From Streptomyces sp. A2-16 (lineage in GTDB: Bacteria > Actinomycetota > Actinomycetes > Streptomycetales > Streptomycetaceae): a stretch of DNA of 64,000 nt. The notes under the pieces were generated by a model. That model was not told the origin of the DNA. It did no database searches and saw nothing but the letters and a program-made list of their open reading frames with translations. Positions 41,777-51,424 of the stretch are shown here, one piece after another. The stretch spans positions 3,348,001 to 3,412,000 of the forward strand of contig NZ_CP063808.1 of assembly GCF_018128905.1 (NCBI RefSeq). The letters are read 5' to 3'. The first letter of the stretch is position 1; each line of letters begins with the position of its first letter. The position numbers were made by a program, and so were the translations under genes.

Positions 41777-43204
41777 ATGCCCCGCAAGTCCACCCGCCTC
41801 ACCTTCACGGTCCTCGCGACCGGTGCAGGCGTGTTCTCCATGCTGCAGTCGCTGATCGCGCCGGCCCTGCCGACCGTCCAGCACGCGCTGCACACCTCGC
41901 AGTCCACCGCGACCTGGGTGATGACCGCGTATCTGCTGTCCGCCTCGATCTTCACGCCGATCCTCGGCCGTGTCGGCGACCTGATCGGCAAGAAGCGCAC
42001 GCTCGTCGCCGTCCTGGTCACGGTGGCCGTCGGCTGTCTCCTCGCCGCGCTCGCACCGACGATCGGTGTCCTGATCGTCGCCAGGGTCGTCCAAGGCGTC
42101 GGCGGCGCCCTCTTCCCGCTCTCCTTCGGCATCATCCGGGACGAGTTCGAGGCTTCCGAGGTGAGCGGCTCCATCAGCAACCTGTCCGCCGTGATCGCCG
42201 CCGGCGGTGGCGTCGGCATGGTCGCCGCCGGACCCATCGTGACCGCGCTCGACTACCGCTGGCTGTTCTGGATCCCGGTCGCCATCGTGATCGCCGCGAC
42301 CCTGATCGCCGTACGATATGTGCCCGAGTCGCCCAACAGGGCGCAGGGGAACGTCAATTGGCTCGGCGCCGGCCTGCTGTCCGCATGGCTCGTCGCGCTG
42401 CTGCTGCCGCTCAGTCAGGCGGGCACGTGGGGCTGGGGGTCGGTCCGGGTGCTCGCGCTGTTCGCCGCCGCCGTCGTGCTGTTCACGCTGTGGCTCTCCT
42501 CCGAGGCCCGCTCCCGCACCCCGCTGATCGACCTGAAGGTGATGCGCCTGCCCGCCGTCCGGACCACCAATGCCGCCGCGCTGCTCTTCGGCGCCGGGAT
42601 GTACTCCATCTGGTCCTTCCTGCCGGGCTTCGTCCAGACGCCGTCGTCGGCCGGGTACGGCTTCGGCTCGAGCGTCACGGCCGCCGGACTGCTCATGCTT
42701 CCGATGCTGGTGGCGATGTTCCTCTCCGGTGTGCTGAGCGGCCGTCTGGAGCCGGTGATCGGCGCGAAGGCGCTGCTCACCGCGGGTGCCGCGCTCGGTG
42801 CGGTGGCCTGTGGGTTCCTCGCCCTCTGGCACGACGAGCAGTGGCAGATCGCCGTCGTCGCGGGCCTGTTCGGCCTCGGCATCGGACTCGCCTTCGCCTC
42901 CATGGCCAACCTGATCGTGGGCAGCGTCCCGGCCGACCAGACCGGCGCCGCGACCGGCATGAACGCCAACATCCGCACCATCGGCGGCTCCATCGGCGCC
43001 GCGGTCACCAGCGTCCTGGTCACCGGTCACCTGCAGCCCTCGGGACTGCCCCACGAGTCCGGCTACACCCACGGCTTCGCCCTGCTGGCCGTGCTGTGCC
43101 TCGCGGCGGCACTGGCCGCGCTGCTCGTTCCGGTAGGGCGGACCGTGCGCCGCGTGGTCACGGAGGGCACCGAGGTCCGCGAGACCGTCGCCACCCGGGG
43201 CTGA
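41777..43204 (+). CDS. MFS multidrug efflux transporter (DHA2/14-helix type)
   Basis: A 475-residue drug:H+ antiporter. It has about 14 hydrophobic helices, SLIAPALPTVQHALHTSQSTATWVMTAYLLSASIFTPILGRVGDLIGKKR (motif A region) and a RVVQGVGGALFPLSFGIIRD-type motif C region, as in EmrB/QacA proteins. It probably exports an antibiotic or other hydrophobic toxin. Regulation by the divergent TetR protein through three operators is strongly suggested. ATG 41777 follows GAGAGG. Confidence 0.88.
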   Translation: MPRKSTRLTFTVLATGAGVFSMLQSLIAPALPTVQHALHTSQSTATWVMTAYLLSASIFTPILGRVGDLIGKKRTLVAVLVTVAVGCLLAALAPTIGVLIVARVVQGVGGALFPLSFGIIRDEFEASEVSGSISNLSAVIAAGGGVGMVAAGPIVTALDYRWLFWIPVAIVIAATLIAVRYVPESPNRAQGNVNWLGAGLLSAWLVALLLPLSQAGTWGWGSVRVLALFAAAVVLFTLWLSSEARSRTPLIDLKVMRLPAVRTTNAAALLFGAGMYSIWSFLPGFVQTPSSAGYGFGSSVTAAGLLMLPMLVAMFLSGVLSGRLEPVIGAKALLTAGAALGAVACGFLALWHDEQWQIAVVAGLFGLGIGLAFASMANLIVGSVPADQTGAATGMNANIRTIGGSIGAAVTSVLVTGHLQPSGLPHESGYTHGFALLAVLCLAAALAALLVPVGRTVRRVVTEGTEVRETVATRG

Positions 43205-43285
43205 CGTCCCGCCAGTCGGTCCGACCGCACGCGTACGGTAGGGTTTACCTGCGCGATCACACGGCACACCCGTGGGAGACGCGGC

Positions 43286-43359
<74 letters not shown>

Positions 43360-43378
43360 CTGGAGACAGTCGCAGGGC

Positions 43379-43412
43379 AAGGCTGGTTTCGGGGGTGCCC
43401 GAAACCAGCCTT
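43379..43412 (+). terminator. Strong terminator after tRNA-Pro
   Basis: A 15-bp perfect stem (AAGGCTGGTTTCGGG with CCCGAAACCAGCCTT) with a GGTG loop, followed by a T-containing tail. It lies 20 bp after the tRNA and should end its transcript. The next 237 bp to 43649 contain no convincing gene; a 34-codon frame at 43480-43584 has no recognisable content. Confidence 0.85.
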
Positions 43413-43649
43413 GGTCATTCTTGGGGGCCAGTTGGGGAGGCGGCGCCACGGTGACCGGGTGGGCGATGTGTCGGCCGGTGTGACCGCTGCAATCGTCACC
43501 GACGCGACCTACGGTGTGATCGCCCGGAACGCCGTGGCCGACATACTGCTCGGCGGTGGCCTTCGACTCAGTAAGTCGCCCTGATCACGGCAGACCCCGG
43601 ATTACCGTCCGCGCGAACCCTTGCGCGGGCTCACTGCACAGGTGAGCAG

Positions 43650-44174
43650 TCATACAGGGGGCTGCTGGGCCAGGCCCAGTGCTGTCAGCAAACGGGCGAG
43701 GGGGCCGTCGGCCGCGTACCGCACCTCGGACACCTTCACGGTCTTGCGCCCATCCGCCTCTGTGATGACCTCCACGTTCTTCTCGACGGCACGTCCTTTG
43801 CGGTGACACTCGCGAATCAGCAGCGCGGCGGCCAGCGTGACGGCGCCCAGCTCGGCGATGAACATGCTCTGCCCTGCCTGACCAACTGCGTCCACGAACA
43901 GGGGAGCCGTGTCTGGACGGTCTTCCAGCGTCCTGAGCATCGCAAGCCGCAGCAACTCCGCGCGCTCGGAATCCGCTGCCAGTTTGTCGACCGCCTCCTT
44001 GACGCGCGCGCCTTCGTCAGGGTCTGCAAAGCTCGCTTGCCAGAGTTCCGCGACTTCGTCTTCGAGGTCGACGTCGAGTGCGCCCAGGAGATAGGTCCGT
44101 GCCGCCTCGTCGAGTGCCTTGCCGTCGAGGCGCCCGAGTGTCGTGCGGGCTTGGGGCAGGTCGATGTCATTCAT
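43650..44174 (-). CDS. Unknown 174-residue partner of the CHAT protein
   Basis: Encoded 9 bp after the stop of the CHAT gene on the same strand, so almost certainly co-transcribed. The product is acidic and helical, with a hydrophobic segment MFIAELGAVTLAAALLI around residues 104-120 that could insert in or pack against a membrane. The C-terminal half has VEKNVEVITEADGRKTVKVSEVRY. I recognise no family. The context suggests a substrate, effector or regulator of the protease. It lacks the length and beta-rich pattern of bacterial gasdermins. Confidence 0.65.
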   Translation of the reverse strand: MNDIDLPQARTTLGRLDGKALDEAARTYLLGALDVDLEDEVAELWQASFADPDEGARVKEAVDKLAADSERAELLRLAMLRTLEDRPDTAPLFVDAVGQAGQSMFIAELGAVTLAAALLIRECHRKGRAVEKNVEVITEADGRKTVKVSEVRYAADGPLARLLTALGLAQQPPV

Positions 44175-44183
44175 CGTGGCTCC

Positions 44184-47100
44184 TCAGATCGTTGGGTTCA
44201 CGGGGCCCGAGTGACCGTGCAGCACGAAGGCGTCGGCCACCCGGGGAGGCACGGAGTCCCGTAGCGAGCTGCGCGTTCGCTCCAGTTGGCGCGCCAGGGG
44301 CAGTGCCGGCTCTGCCAGACAGCGAGCGAGCAATTCGTTGATGACGAGCTGGGCGGGGCCGACAGCGACGGGCCATAGCGGCGCCACGAACCACAGGATC
44401 CCGGATGTGAGGAAGGCGCGCGCGAGTCCGGTCTGCTCCCCGCCAAGGGTGACGCCGGAGCTGCCGCTCATACAGGCCGTTGAGAGCACGGCACGGCAGC
44501 GGCCAGGCTTATGGGCTATGTCGGTCCAGTCGTACAGGTAACGAGGTCCGTAGTCGGGCCGGTTGAACACATCTGGCAGCGACGGGGGTGCCTGTTGGCC
44601 GTCGGAGAGAAGCAGCCCGAAACGGCCGCGGGTGCGCTCGGCGACGCCGTGGCAACTGAGCTTGAGCCAGGTCGACTTCTTGACGAGCTCGGCGACGGCG
44701 GCCCGTGTGGCAGCCGTGCCCGAGGCCACCTCGTACGGAGCTCCGTACTCCGTGCACAAGGCCCGCAGCCTCTCGCCCCCTTCCGTCAGCGTGGTCACGA
44801 ACGGCTCGAAGTCACCGTGGGACCAGCAGCGGATCTCCCCGACCGCGTCGGCCTGCCGGGCGGCCGCGGTCGCCTCGTGGGCGAGGGAAACCGCGACGGC
44901 CAGGCTTGGGCTCAGGGCCACGGCACGATCCGGCATGGCCATATGAACCGGCACGCCGACCATCGGCGCGGACGGCACGACCGTCAGCGGTGCGGCCGGA
45001 TCAATCGGAAGGCTTACGAGCGCACCTGCCATCGCATCGCGGAAGGCGCGGAATTGGGCAACATTTTCGAGGACGTCACGGGAGTCCAGAGCCGGTGTCC
45101 GGTCCAGGCGCCCCGCGATACGCTCCCCAAGGCGGTGGACGAGCCCGGTGTGCAGCGGTTTCCCCCGGTGCACGGTCGTGCCGTCCCCGACGACCACCAG
45201 CAGCGGCACCTGGGCTTCCCCGCCGTCGACCCACTGCAGAACCTGCAGTGAGGTGCCTTCCGGCGCGCACACATCACCGCCGACCGGCAGGTGCTCGCGC
45301 GCGATCTGCAGGGAGAGCTGAAGCGATGAACCAAGGTCCGCGAGCGTGCTGAGTGTGCGGTCGTGACCGGGGTCCTCAGGAGCGGCGGCGAGCCGGACAC
45401 CGAGGTGGCGGACGTCGGCCAACGTGTCGGCGAGCGTCACAGTGGTGGCACCCACCGTCGCCGCGCCGGCGAATTCCGTCATGAACATGGCTGCCTGCTC
45501 GACGTGGCGGTCGACGTCCTCCCACCGCGCATCGTCGATGGCCATCTCGGCCGCCGTGGTCGCGGCGTGCAGGCCGAGGAGCGGATGGCGGAGGGTGGCG
45601 AGCGCGGTTTCGACCGTGTCCCGGGCCAGTGCGGTGTCGCCGGCCAGGCGCACTGCTTCCGCCCAGGTGAGCGCAAGCTCCGGATCGTGCGTGGCGCGCG
45701 CCGGTAAGCCGAATCGGCGCGCGAGCTCGACCGTCGTAGCGCTCAACTCCGGACTGGGCTCGGCGCACCGAAGTGCGGCGACCGCACCGGCGCCGAGCGT
45801 GAGCAGATGCAGGCGCGCCGAGACGAAGGGGCTCGTGCGTACTGCGTCGAGCAGCGACGGGGTCTGCTCTTCCCGGCCCAGGTTGCGGATGTTGGTCTGC
45901 CGCGCTGCCAAGAAGCGTGTCAACTGATCGTCGAGCGGCTCTGACTGTGCGAGTTCGGCTGCCTCGTCGAGTACGGCCTGCGCTTCCTGCCACTGACCGT
46001 TGCGCTGGAACGCCAGCCCGAGGGCGAAGAGTGCATCGAACCGCGCGCGTCCGTCGAGGCCATCGAGAAGGTCCCGGATTTCCGCGATCGCTCGGGGTAG
46101 GTGTCCGGCGTCCCGCAGCGCTCGTGCGCGGTTGAGCCGGAACAACCGGACGTCGTCATCGTGCCCTTGTCCTTCGACCGTCACCAGCGCTTCGTCGTAT
46201 GCCGTCAGTGCCGCTTGTGTGTCGAGCAACGTGTGCAGGGCGTTGCCGCGCTCATTGAGCAGGCTTGCGCGGCCTGTTGCGGACGCGTGAGGATCGAGGG
46301 CATCCCAGTCGAACGCTTCTTCCACGTCGTCGAGTAGCGAGAGTGCTCGACGTGGTTCCCCGCTGTCCGTCAGCCGCTTGGCAAGTGTCCGCACAGTCGG
46401 CACCACCATGTTCAGCCGTGCGGGCTCGAGCCGATCGAGCAGCAGGGGCACCAGCGATACTGCGTCGTCGATCGCTGCGGAGGCCGCCGTTTGTGCGAAC
46501 ATCTCGGCGACTGCCTGGGGAGCACTTCCCCGCTCGGCGGCCACGGCTAAGGCAAGGTCGACATATTCGGCGATGTTCTCCAGGGGCCCATGGATGCGCA
46601 GCCGGTCGCCGTATCGCCGTAACACCTCTACGCCGTGGCCCAGTGTGGAGGCGATCGCCGCCATCTCCTTGATCTGTTCCTCATCGTCGATCGACGAACG
46701 TCCGGCGAGGATGTTGCGCAGGATGTCCTCGGTGTCCACCAGCCCGCGCCACATGGTGGGATCGTCGTGCACCTCCACGCCTCGACGGATGGCCGCCACG
46801 AGGCCCTCAGCCAGTTCCCGGCGCCGCGGGGAGCGCCGCTCGCCCGCGGCGGCCCCGAGGGCGGCGTCGATGACGACAGGATCCGCGGATTCCTTGCCGC
46901 TCCGCGCCACCAGCGCGATGGTGTGCAGTACCCGCTCGTCCTCGAAACAGGCGGGCACGAAGTGCTCTTCGACAGCCGCGTACGGGTCGAATCCCGCGAG
47001 CGGTGTCCCGGCGAAGACCTCGAAGAAGCCAATGGTGAGCTGGAACCGGCGCGCCTCCTCAAGCCGGGAGCGAGCGTCGTCCTGTGTAGCGCCATCCGGG

Positions 47101-47636
47101 AGCTCGGTGAAGACCAGGACGCCGGGGCGCCCGACCAGCGCGAGCGCGGCGTGGTAGGCGCGATCACGCGGTCCCACCGGCGCCAATGGCGGCAGGCCGT
47201 CTCTGGGGGTGCCGCGGACGATTTCCGCCAGCGTGTCCAGGCGAACACTGGCCAGGGCCGAGAGCCCGACGGCTTCCCGGAACTGCGCGATGTCGTGGAC
47301 CACTTCCGCTCTCCAACCCGCCGGGAGGTTTGGGAGCACCGCGTCGAGCAGGTGGCCCACATCCTCGTCGGACGACTCGGTCGGCGGTCGCAGCAGGACC
47401 AGCTGGGCAGGCGTGATCGACACGACGTAGATACGCTCGACACGCACATTGGCACGCAGACACTGCGGACACACGCCGAAGCGCGAGGCCCCGGTGATCA
47501 TATGCTCGATGTCGTCGAAATCTCTCGGGAAGCCGGCCTGAACGACCTCGAATCCCCCTGCCCGAACGGCAAACGCACAATACGGGCACGCAACCGTGCC
47601 ATCTTCCCCCATGTGCGGACGGTACTGCCGAACCAT
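44184..47636 (-). CDS. CHAT-domain caspase-like protease with zinc ribbon and helical repeats
   Basis: About 1150 residues from ATG 47636 (47612 also possible; neither start has a strong ribosome site). The N-terminus has a CpXC-like zinc ribbon with C17, C20, C56 and C59. A long middle region is helical and TPR-like (LLNERGNALHTLLDTQAALTAYDEALV, FALGLAFQRNGQWQEAQAVLDEA). The C-terminus is a CHAT peptidase with the His996 (LSCHG) and Cys1055 (LSTACMSGSSG) dyad intact, and the GILWFVAPLWPV strand. Such proteins act as proteases in caspase-like immunity or cell-death pathways. It is first of a two-gene unit. Confidence 0.82.
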   Translation of the reverse strand: MVRQYRPHMGEDGTVACPYCAFAVRAGGFEVVQAGFPRDFDDIEHMITGASRFGVCPQCLRANVRVERIYVVSITPAQLVLLRPPTESSDEDVGHLLDAVLPNLPAGWRAEVVHDIAQFREAVGLSALASVRLDTLAEIVRGTPRDGLPPLAPVGPRDRAYHAALALVGRPGVLVFTELPDGATQDDARSRLEEARRFQLTIGFFEVFAGTPLAGFDPYAAVEEHFVPACFEDERVLHTIALVARSGKESADPVVIDAALGAAAGERRSPRRRELAEGLVAAIRRGVEVHDDPTMWRGLVDTEDILRNILAGRSSIDDEEQIKEMAAIASTLGHGVEVLRRYGDRLRIHGPLENIAEYVDLALAVAAERGSAPQAVAEMFAQTAASAAIDDAVSLVPLLLDRLEPARLNMVVPTVRTLAKRLTDSGEPRRALSLLDDVEEAFDWDALDPHASATGRASLLNERGNALHTLLDTQAALTAYDEALVTVEGQGHDDDVRLFRLNRARALRDAGHLPRAIAEIRDLLDGLDGRARFDALFALGLAFQRNGQWQEAQAVLDEAAELAQSEPLDDQLTRFLAARQTNIRNLGREEQTPSLLDAVRTSPFVSARLHLLTLGAGAVAALRCAEPSPELSATTVELARRFGLPARATHDPELALTWAEAVRLAGDTALARDTVETALATLRHPLLGLHAATTAAEMAIDDARWEDVDRHVEQAAMFMTEFAGAATVGATTVTLADTLADVRHLGVRLAAAPEDPGHDRTLSTLADLGSSLQLSLQIAREHLPVGGDVCAPEGTSLQVLQWVDGGEAQVPLLVVVGDGTTVHRGKPLHTGLVHRLGERIAGRLDRTPALDSRDVLENVAQFRAFRDAMAGALVSLPIDPAAPLTVVPSAPMVGVPVHMAMPDRAVALSPSLAVAVSLAHEATAAARQADAVGEIRCWSHGDFEPFVTTLTEGGERLRALCTEYGAPYEVASGTAATRAAVAELVKKSTWLKLSCHGVAERTRGRFGLLLSDGQQAPPSLPDVFNRPDYGPRYLYDWTDIAHKPGRCRAVLSTACMSGSSGVTLGGEQTGLARAFLTSGILWFVAPLWPVAVGPAQLVINELLARCLAEPALPLARQLERTRSSLRDSVPPRVADAFVLHGHSGPVNPTI

Positions 47637-47869
47637 GGCAGTGGGGAGTGCTTCATCCCGAAGCGTCCATGACCGTCCGCGCGACGCGGGCTCCCCTGTC
47701 ACCCTCGCCTCCGGCGACCCGCGGCGCTGGGCTCGGTCAGGGCCCAGCCTTCCGGGAGGCACTGGTATCGCTGGGCCGGTCGGCCATCTCCCCTCACTCG
47801 GCGCACGGCAGTTGCGTCCGAACCAGGCAACATGGCCGACCGGCCTAACCACCGCTTGGCTTTGCCCTG

Positions 47870-48055
47870 TTGTCTCATACCACGTTCGGAATTGACCGTA
47901 GGTCCACGCCTCACCACACGGAACATGCCGTCGGTGACATCACCGTCGTGGAGCTGTGTGGCGAGATCGACATCTTCACTGCGCCGCCCGTCGCACCCCA
48001 ATCCGGTGCGGGAGTCCTGTGCAGTGCACGGAACGAGCCGAAGCACACTTGGGAG
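47870..48055 (+). pseudogene. STAS anti-sigma factor antagonist remnant
   Basis: From TTG 47870 the frame reads as the start of a STAS protein (FGIDRRST..., DITVVELCGEIDIFTAPPVA) and then jumps to GAGVLCSARNEP, the segment that normally follows the phosphorylatable serine. Roughly 35-40 residues between them are missing, including the DCSGL core, so the gene carries an in-frame internal deletion. The frame then continues without family resemblance. Confidence 0.65.
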
Positions 48056-48437
48056 CTGGACGAGATCGCCGTGGGTCTGTCGAAGCCGTGGCCGGGGTGC
48101 CTGCTGTCGGCAGCTCAGTGGGGCCGCTGCTGGGGGAGTGTTCGCCGGATTGGGTGCCTGGCCATCCGCGACTATGAGACGAGGCGACCATCCGGCTGTG
48201 CTGCCACACTGGAGCTCGCGTATCCGAGGCCGGTGGTTGGCACAGGAAGCGTGCCGGAGCACGTCGTCGGGTCCCCCGGCGGATATCCCGCAATCAGCAT
48301 GGCAGCCGTGAGGTGGCCGAACGCGGCCCGTGACACCGGTGGGGCGTATCCGGCGGTATCAAGCGATTGTCGGTTGAGCACGTGCCCTTCCGTTGGCGCG
48401 GGCGGGGCCTTGGTCGAGGAGCCCGGCGTCTGTCGCA
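48056..48437. other. No gene recognised between the STAS remnant and the LAL regulator
   Basis: The rightward frame of the remnant stays open to about 48520 but reads as low-information Gly/Arg/Pro sequence. The reverse frames also resemble nothing known. I see no strong hairpin for the leftward LAL gene that ends at 48438. This looks like decayed DNA. Confidence 0.45.
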
Positions 48438-51215
48438 TCAGCCCACGGCTCCCGCCTGCGCCAGGCAGCGGGCCAGGTCAGAGCGCGATCGGATGCCGAG
48501 CTTGCGGTAGATGCGGGTGAGATGTGCCTCCACCGTCTTGCGGGACATGAACAGGGCCGCTGCGGCCTCGACGTTACTGAGGCCTTCCCCGACGGCGCGG
48601 GCCACTTGAAGCTCCTGCGCCGTAAGGATGTCCACCTGTGGCCGCTTGGCTTCGCCTGGCACGGGCCGTCCGCCGGCTGCGGCGAGTTCCGCCGCTGCCC
48701 TGGCCGCCCAGGGGGAGGCGCCGAGCGCGGTGAAGGCCCGCAGCGCGTTGCGGAGGGGGTCACGGGCTGCCGCCGGACGCCTCAGCCGACGCAGCGTCTC
48801 CCCGCACACCAGCCGGGTGCGGGCGAGTTCGTAGGGCATCGCGCGTCGGGCGTGTGCCTGTTCGGCCTCGGCCAGCCATTCCTGCACCGCGTCGGCTGAT
48901 TCGGCGAGCATGGCCCGGCACCGGGCATGGGCCGCGGCCGGCCAGGCCAGGCCGGTGGATTGTGCGCGTTCCCGCAGCCAGAGGGCGATCTCCATGGCCT
49001 GCTCCTGGTTTCCGGTGCGGCTGTGCGCCTCTGCCAGGTCCGCGACGAAGGGCATCAGGTTGGGGTTGCCCAGCCCCATTTCCGCGGCCCCCGTGAACGC
49101 CCGCTCCAGATGCGTTCGGCACGGCCCGAGGTCCCCTGCCGCCAGGGCCGCAGAGCCGAGCGCGGACTGGGCGAAGATCTCCAGACCGGGGATGCCCTCA
49201 GCGCAGTGTTCCTCGAAGTACGCGATCCGATCCTCACAGGCGGCCCGGTCGCCGCGCAGTCCCTCCAGCCGCGCAAGCGACGTCAGTGCGTACCCGGTCA
49301 TCGCTTTGTGGCCGAACTCCTGCCCCCAGCGCAGCGCCTCGGTTCCGTCAGCACGGGCCGCCGCCCATCGGTTCCACGACTCCATTTCACAGCGCCCCAC
49401 CAGGGCGAAGGGCAGCAAAGCCGGGACACCGTCGCGCCGGGCCCGGTCGATCACCGCTCCGAACACCTCATGCGCCAGATCCTCTTCGTCCACCCAGGAG
49501 AGCGCCTGTCCGATCAGCACGGCCAATTGCCGCTCCTCCAGGGCCCAGTCACCGTGCAGCGCGGCCTTGCTGTCGAGCAGCAGCGGACGGCTTTCTCGTA
49601 TCTGCCCTGCCAACGCCCTCGCATTGCTCTGCATCACCCTGCCCAGCTGCATCTCCGGTGCGGTGCCCAGCTTGCCTGCCAGGCTCTCGCAGAGGTCTGC
49701 ACTGTCCGCCGCCAGGCGGATGTGGCCGCCCATCGCCGCGGGCATCACGGCCGCGCCGTACAGCGCGCAGGCACGTGCCGGGTCCACCCGCTCGGCGGTG
49801 CCCGCCGCCGCGATCAACAGCCGGTGTGCTTCGGCCTGATCGCCGGCCCAACTGCGTGTCTGACCCCGCAGTAGCTCAATGTCGGCGGTCACAGTCGGCT
49901 CGACGCTGTATCGCAAGGCCTGTTCGCACCACTCCCCAGCCTCGGCCGTGGCACCGGTGTAGAAGGCGTCGCGAGCGGCGTTCAGGAGACGTACGGTCTT
50001 GTCCTGCGCAGCCGGGGACAGCTGGGCCGCCCGGTGCCACGCCCTCGCCGAGACGCCGAACGCCCCGCGCCGCCGTGCCTGCTCCGCTTCCGAGGCGAGC
50101 GCCGCGGCCACCGTCTCGTCCGGCCCGGCCGCTGCATTCGCGAGGTACCACGTACGGAGTTCGCCCGACGACAGATCCGCGAGAATCCGGTACGCGCGCT
50201 GACGCTGGGCGACCGGGCAGTGCGCCAGCAGCAGAGGGCGCAGTACAGGGTGCCGCAGTTCGTAGGCCTCCTTTCCGGCGCGCACCAAGCCTGCCTCCTC
50301 GGCCGCTGCCAGCGCACCCAGCGACAGACCGACGGCATCCAGTGCTCGCTCCAGCACGGCGAACTCCGGGGAACGGCACACCGCGACGTACACCAGCGCG
50401 TCGCGAGTCCCTTGGGGGAGCGCCCGTATCCGCCCCTGCCAGGCCCGCTCCACCAGCGGACCCGGGGTCTGCCACCCCTGCTCGTCCAAGTCGTCGCCGC
50501 GCATCCGGGCCTGCACCAGCGCGTCCGCGTACTCCACCAGGACGAGCGGATTCCCCATGCTCAGCGGGACCAGCCGGGCCGCCGCGGGCTCTGCCGGATC
50601 CAGCCCACGCCGCCGCAGCAGCTGCCGGCACTCGTCGCCGTCCAGCGGGTCGAGCACCACTTGGGGTATGCCTTCCCAGGCGCCGTCCTCGCCGGGCTCC
50701 GTCCGCACCGCCATCACCAACGCAACTCGCTCGGTGTCCAGTCGCCGCGCGACGAACTGCAGCACGCGCCGGGACGAAGGGTCCACCCAGTGCAGGTCGT
50801 CGACGAGCACCACCAGCGGCTCGGTCTCACCCGCAGCGGCCAGCACTCCCAGGGTCCCCGCGCACACGGCGTACGGACTCGGGTCGGCGATGTCGGCCAG
50901 GGCGAGGCATCCCTCCAGCGCCCTGCGCTGAGCCGTCGGCACCTCGGCGAAGTACTTGCGGATCGGCAGCAACAAGTCGCCCAGGACGGTGTACGGAAGA
51001 ACCGCTTCCGACTCCACACCTCGGATGTGCAGCACATGGGTGCCGGCGCGCCGGGCGGCGTAGTCGAGCAGTGTGCTCTTCCCGATACCGGGTTCGCCGA
51101 GCAGCAGCAGAGCTGCGCCCCGGTCGGGGAGCGAGTCCAACAACCCGTCCAGCAGCCCGCACTCCCGGCCTCGCCCGATGGGCGTTGCCCCGCCCCGTGA
51201 CATGTGCTCGTCCAT
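48438..51215 (-). CDS. LAL-type (large ATP-binding LuxR) transcriptional regulator
   Basis: A 925-residue protein. The AAA-type ATPase has Walker A GEPGIGKST at residues 40-48 and Walker B in LVVLVDDLHWVDPSS. A long helical middle looks TPR-like. The C-terminus is a LuxR/GerE helix-turn-helix (LTAQELQVARAVGEGLSNVEAAAALFMSRKTVEAHLTRIYRKLG). LAL proteins act as ATP-dependent activators. It is divergent from the CYTH/S41/SARP/eCIS genes and probably part of that locus; Streptomyces eCIS loci are, as I recall, commonly bordered by a LuxR-type gene. Confidence 0.9.
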   Translation of the reverse strand: MDEHMSRGGATPIGRGRECGLLDGLLDSLPDRGAALLLLGEPGIGKSTLLDYAARRAGTHVLHIRGVESEAVLPYTVLGDLLLPIRKYFAEVPTAQRRALEGCLALADIADPSPYAVCAGTLGVLAAAGETEPLVVLVDDLHWVDPSSRRVLQFVARRLDTERVALVMAVRTEPGEDGAWEGIPQVVLDPLDGDECRQLLRRRGLDPAEPAAARLVPLSMGNPLVLVEYADALVQARMRGDDLDEQGWQTPGPLVERAWQGRIRALPQGTRDALVYVAVCRSPEFAVLERALDAVGLSLGALAAAEEAGLVRAGKEAYELRHPVLRPLLLAHCPVAQRQRAYRILADLSSGELRTWYLANAAAGPDETVAAALASEAEQARRRGAFGVSARAWHRAAQLSPAAQDKTVRLLNAARDAFYTGATAEAGEWCEQALRYSVEPTVTADIELLRGQTRSWAGDQAEAHRLLIAAAGTAERVDPARACALYGAAVMPAAMGGHIRLAADSADLCESLAGKLGTAPEMQLGRVMQSNARALAGQIRESRPLLLDSKAALHGDWALEERQLAVLIGQALSWVDEEDLAHEVFGAVIDRARRDGVPALLPFALVGRCEMESWNRWAAARADGTEALRWGQEFGHKAMTGYALTSLARLEGLRGDRAACEDRIAYFEEHCAEGIPGLEIFAQSALGSAALAAGDLGPCRTHLERAFTGAAEMGLGNPNLMPFVADLAEAHSRTGNQEQAMEIALWLRERAQSTGLAWPAAAHARCRAMLAESADAVQEWLAEAEQAHARRAMPYELARTRLVCGETLRRLRRPAAARDPLRNALRAFTALGASPWAARAAAELAAAGGRPVPGEAKRPQVDILTAQELQVARAVGEGLSNVEAAAALFMSRKTVEAHLTRIYRKLGIRSRSDLARCLAQAGAVG

Positions 51216-51424
51216 GATGCCCCCGCGCCCCCGAGCAGCGACGGATTCTGTGGTCGCAGCACCAGGGTGCCCTCCTGCGGCTGATCCCGGAGGGTGCTTT
51301 ACGCAGAGCCGCAGCTTCCTGTCGGCCCGTCACATTCTGGTGGGGCGTGGGGAGTTCCCTGATGCGATCGGCCCGCTCCCGCAGTGGGCTGGCGAGGGGA
51401 GAGCGCTCCCCCAGGAGGCACGGA

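Noticed and set aside
40934..43267. 777-codon reverse frame over the TetR/MFS pair
   Set aside because: Low-complexity antisense of the MFS gene; the TetR gene uses another reverse frame with a clear helix-turn-helix.
43480..43584. 34-codon frame after the tRNA terminator
   Set aside because: No ribosome site and no family resemblance; left as intergenic.
43650..44174. Bacterial gasdermin as partner of the CHAT protease
   Set aside because: Only 174 residues, mostly helical, with a single hydrophobic segment and no gasdermin-like beta pattern.
47637..47852. N-terminal extension of the CHAT protein to about 1222 residues
   Set aside because: The extra 72 codons are basic, Pro/Gly-rich and outside the zinc-ribbon domain; no better ribosome site is present.
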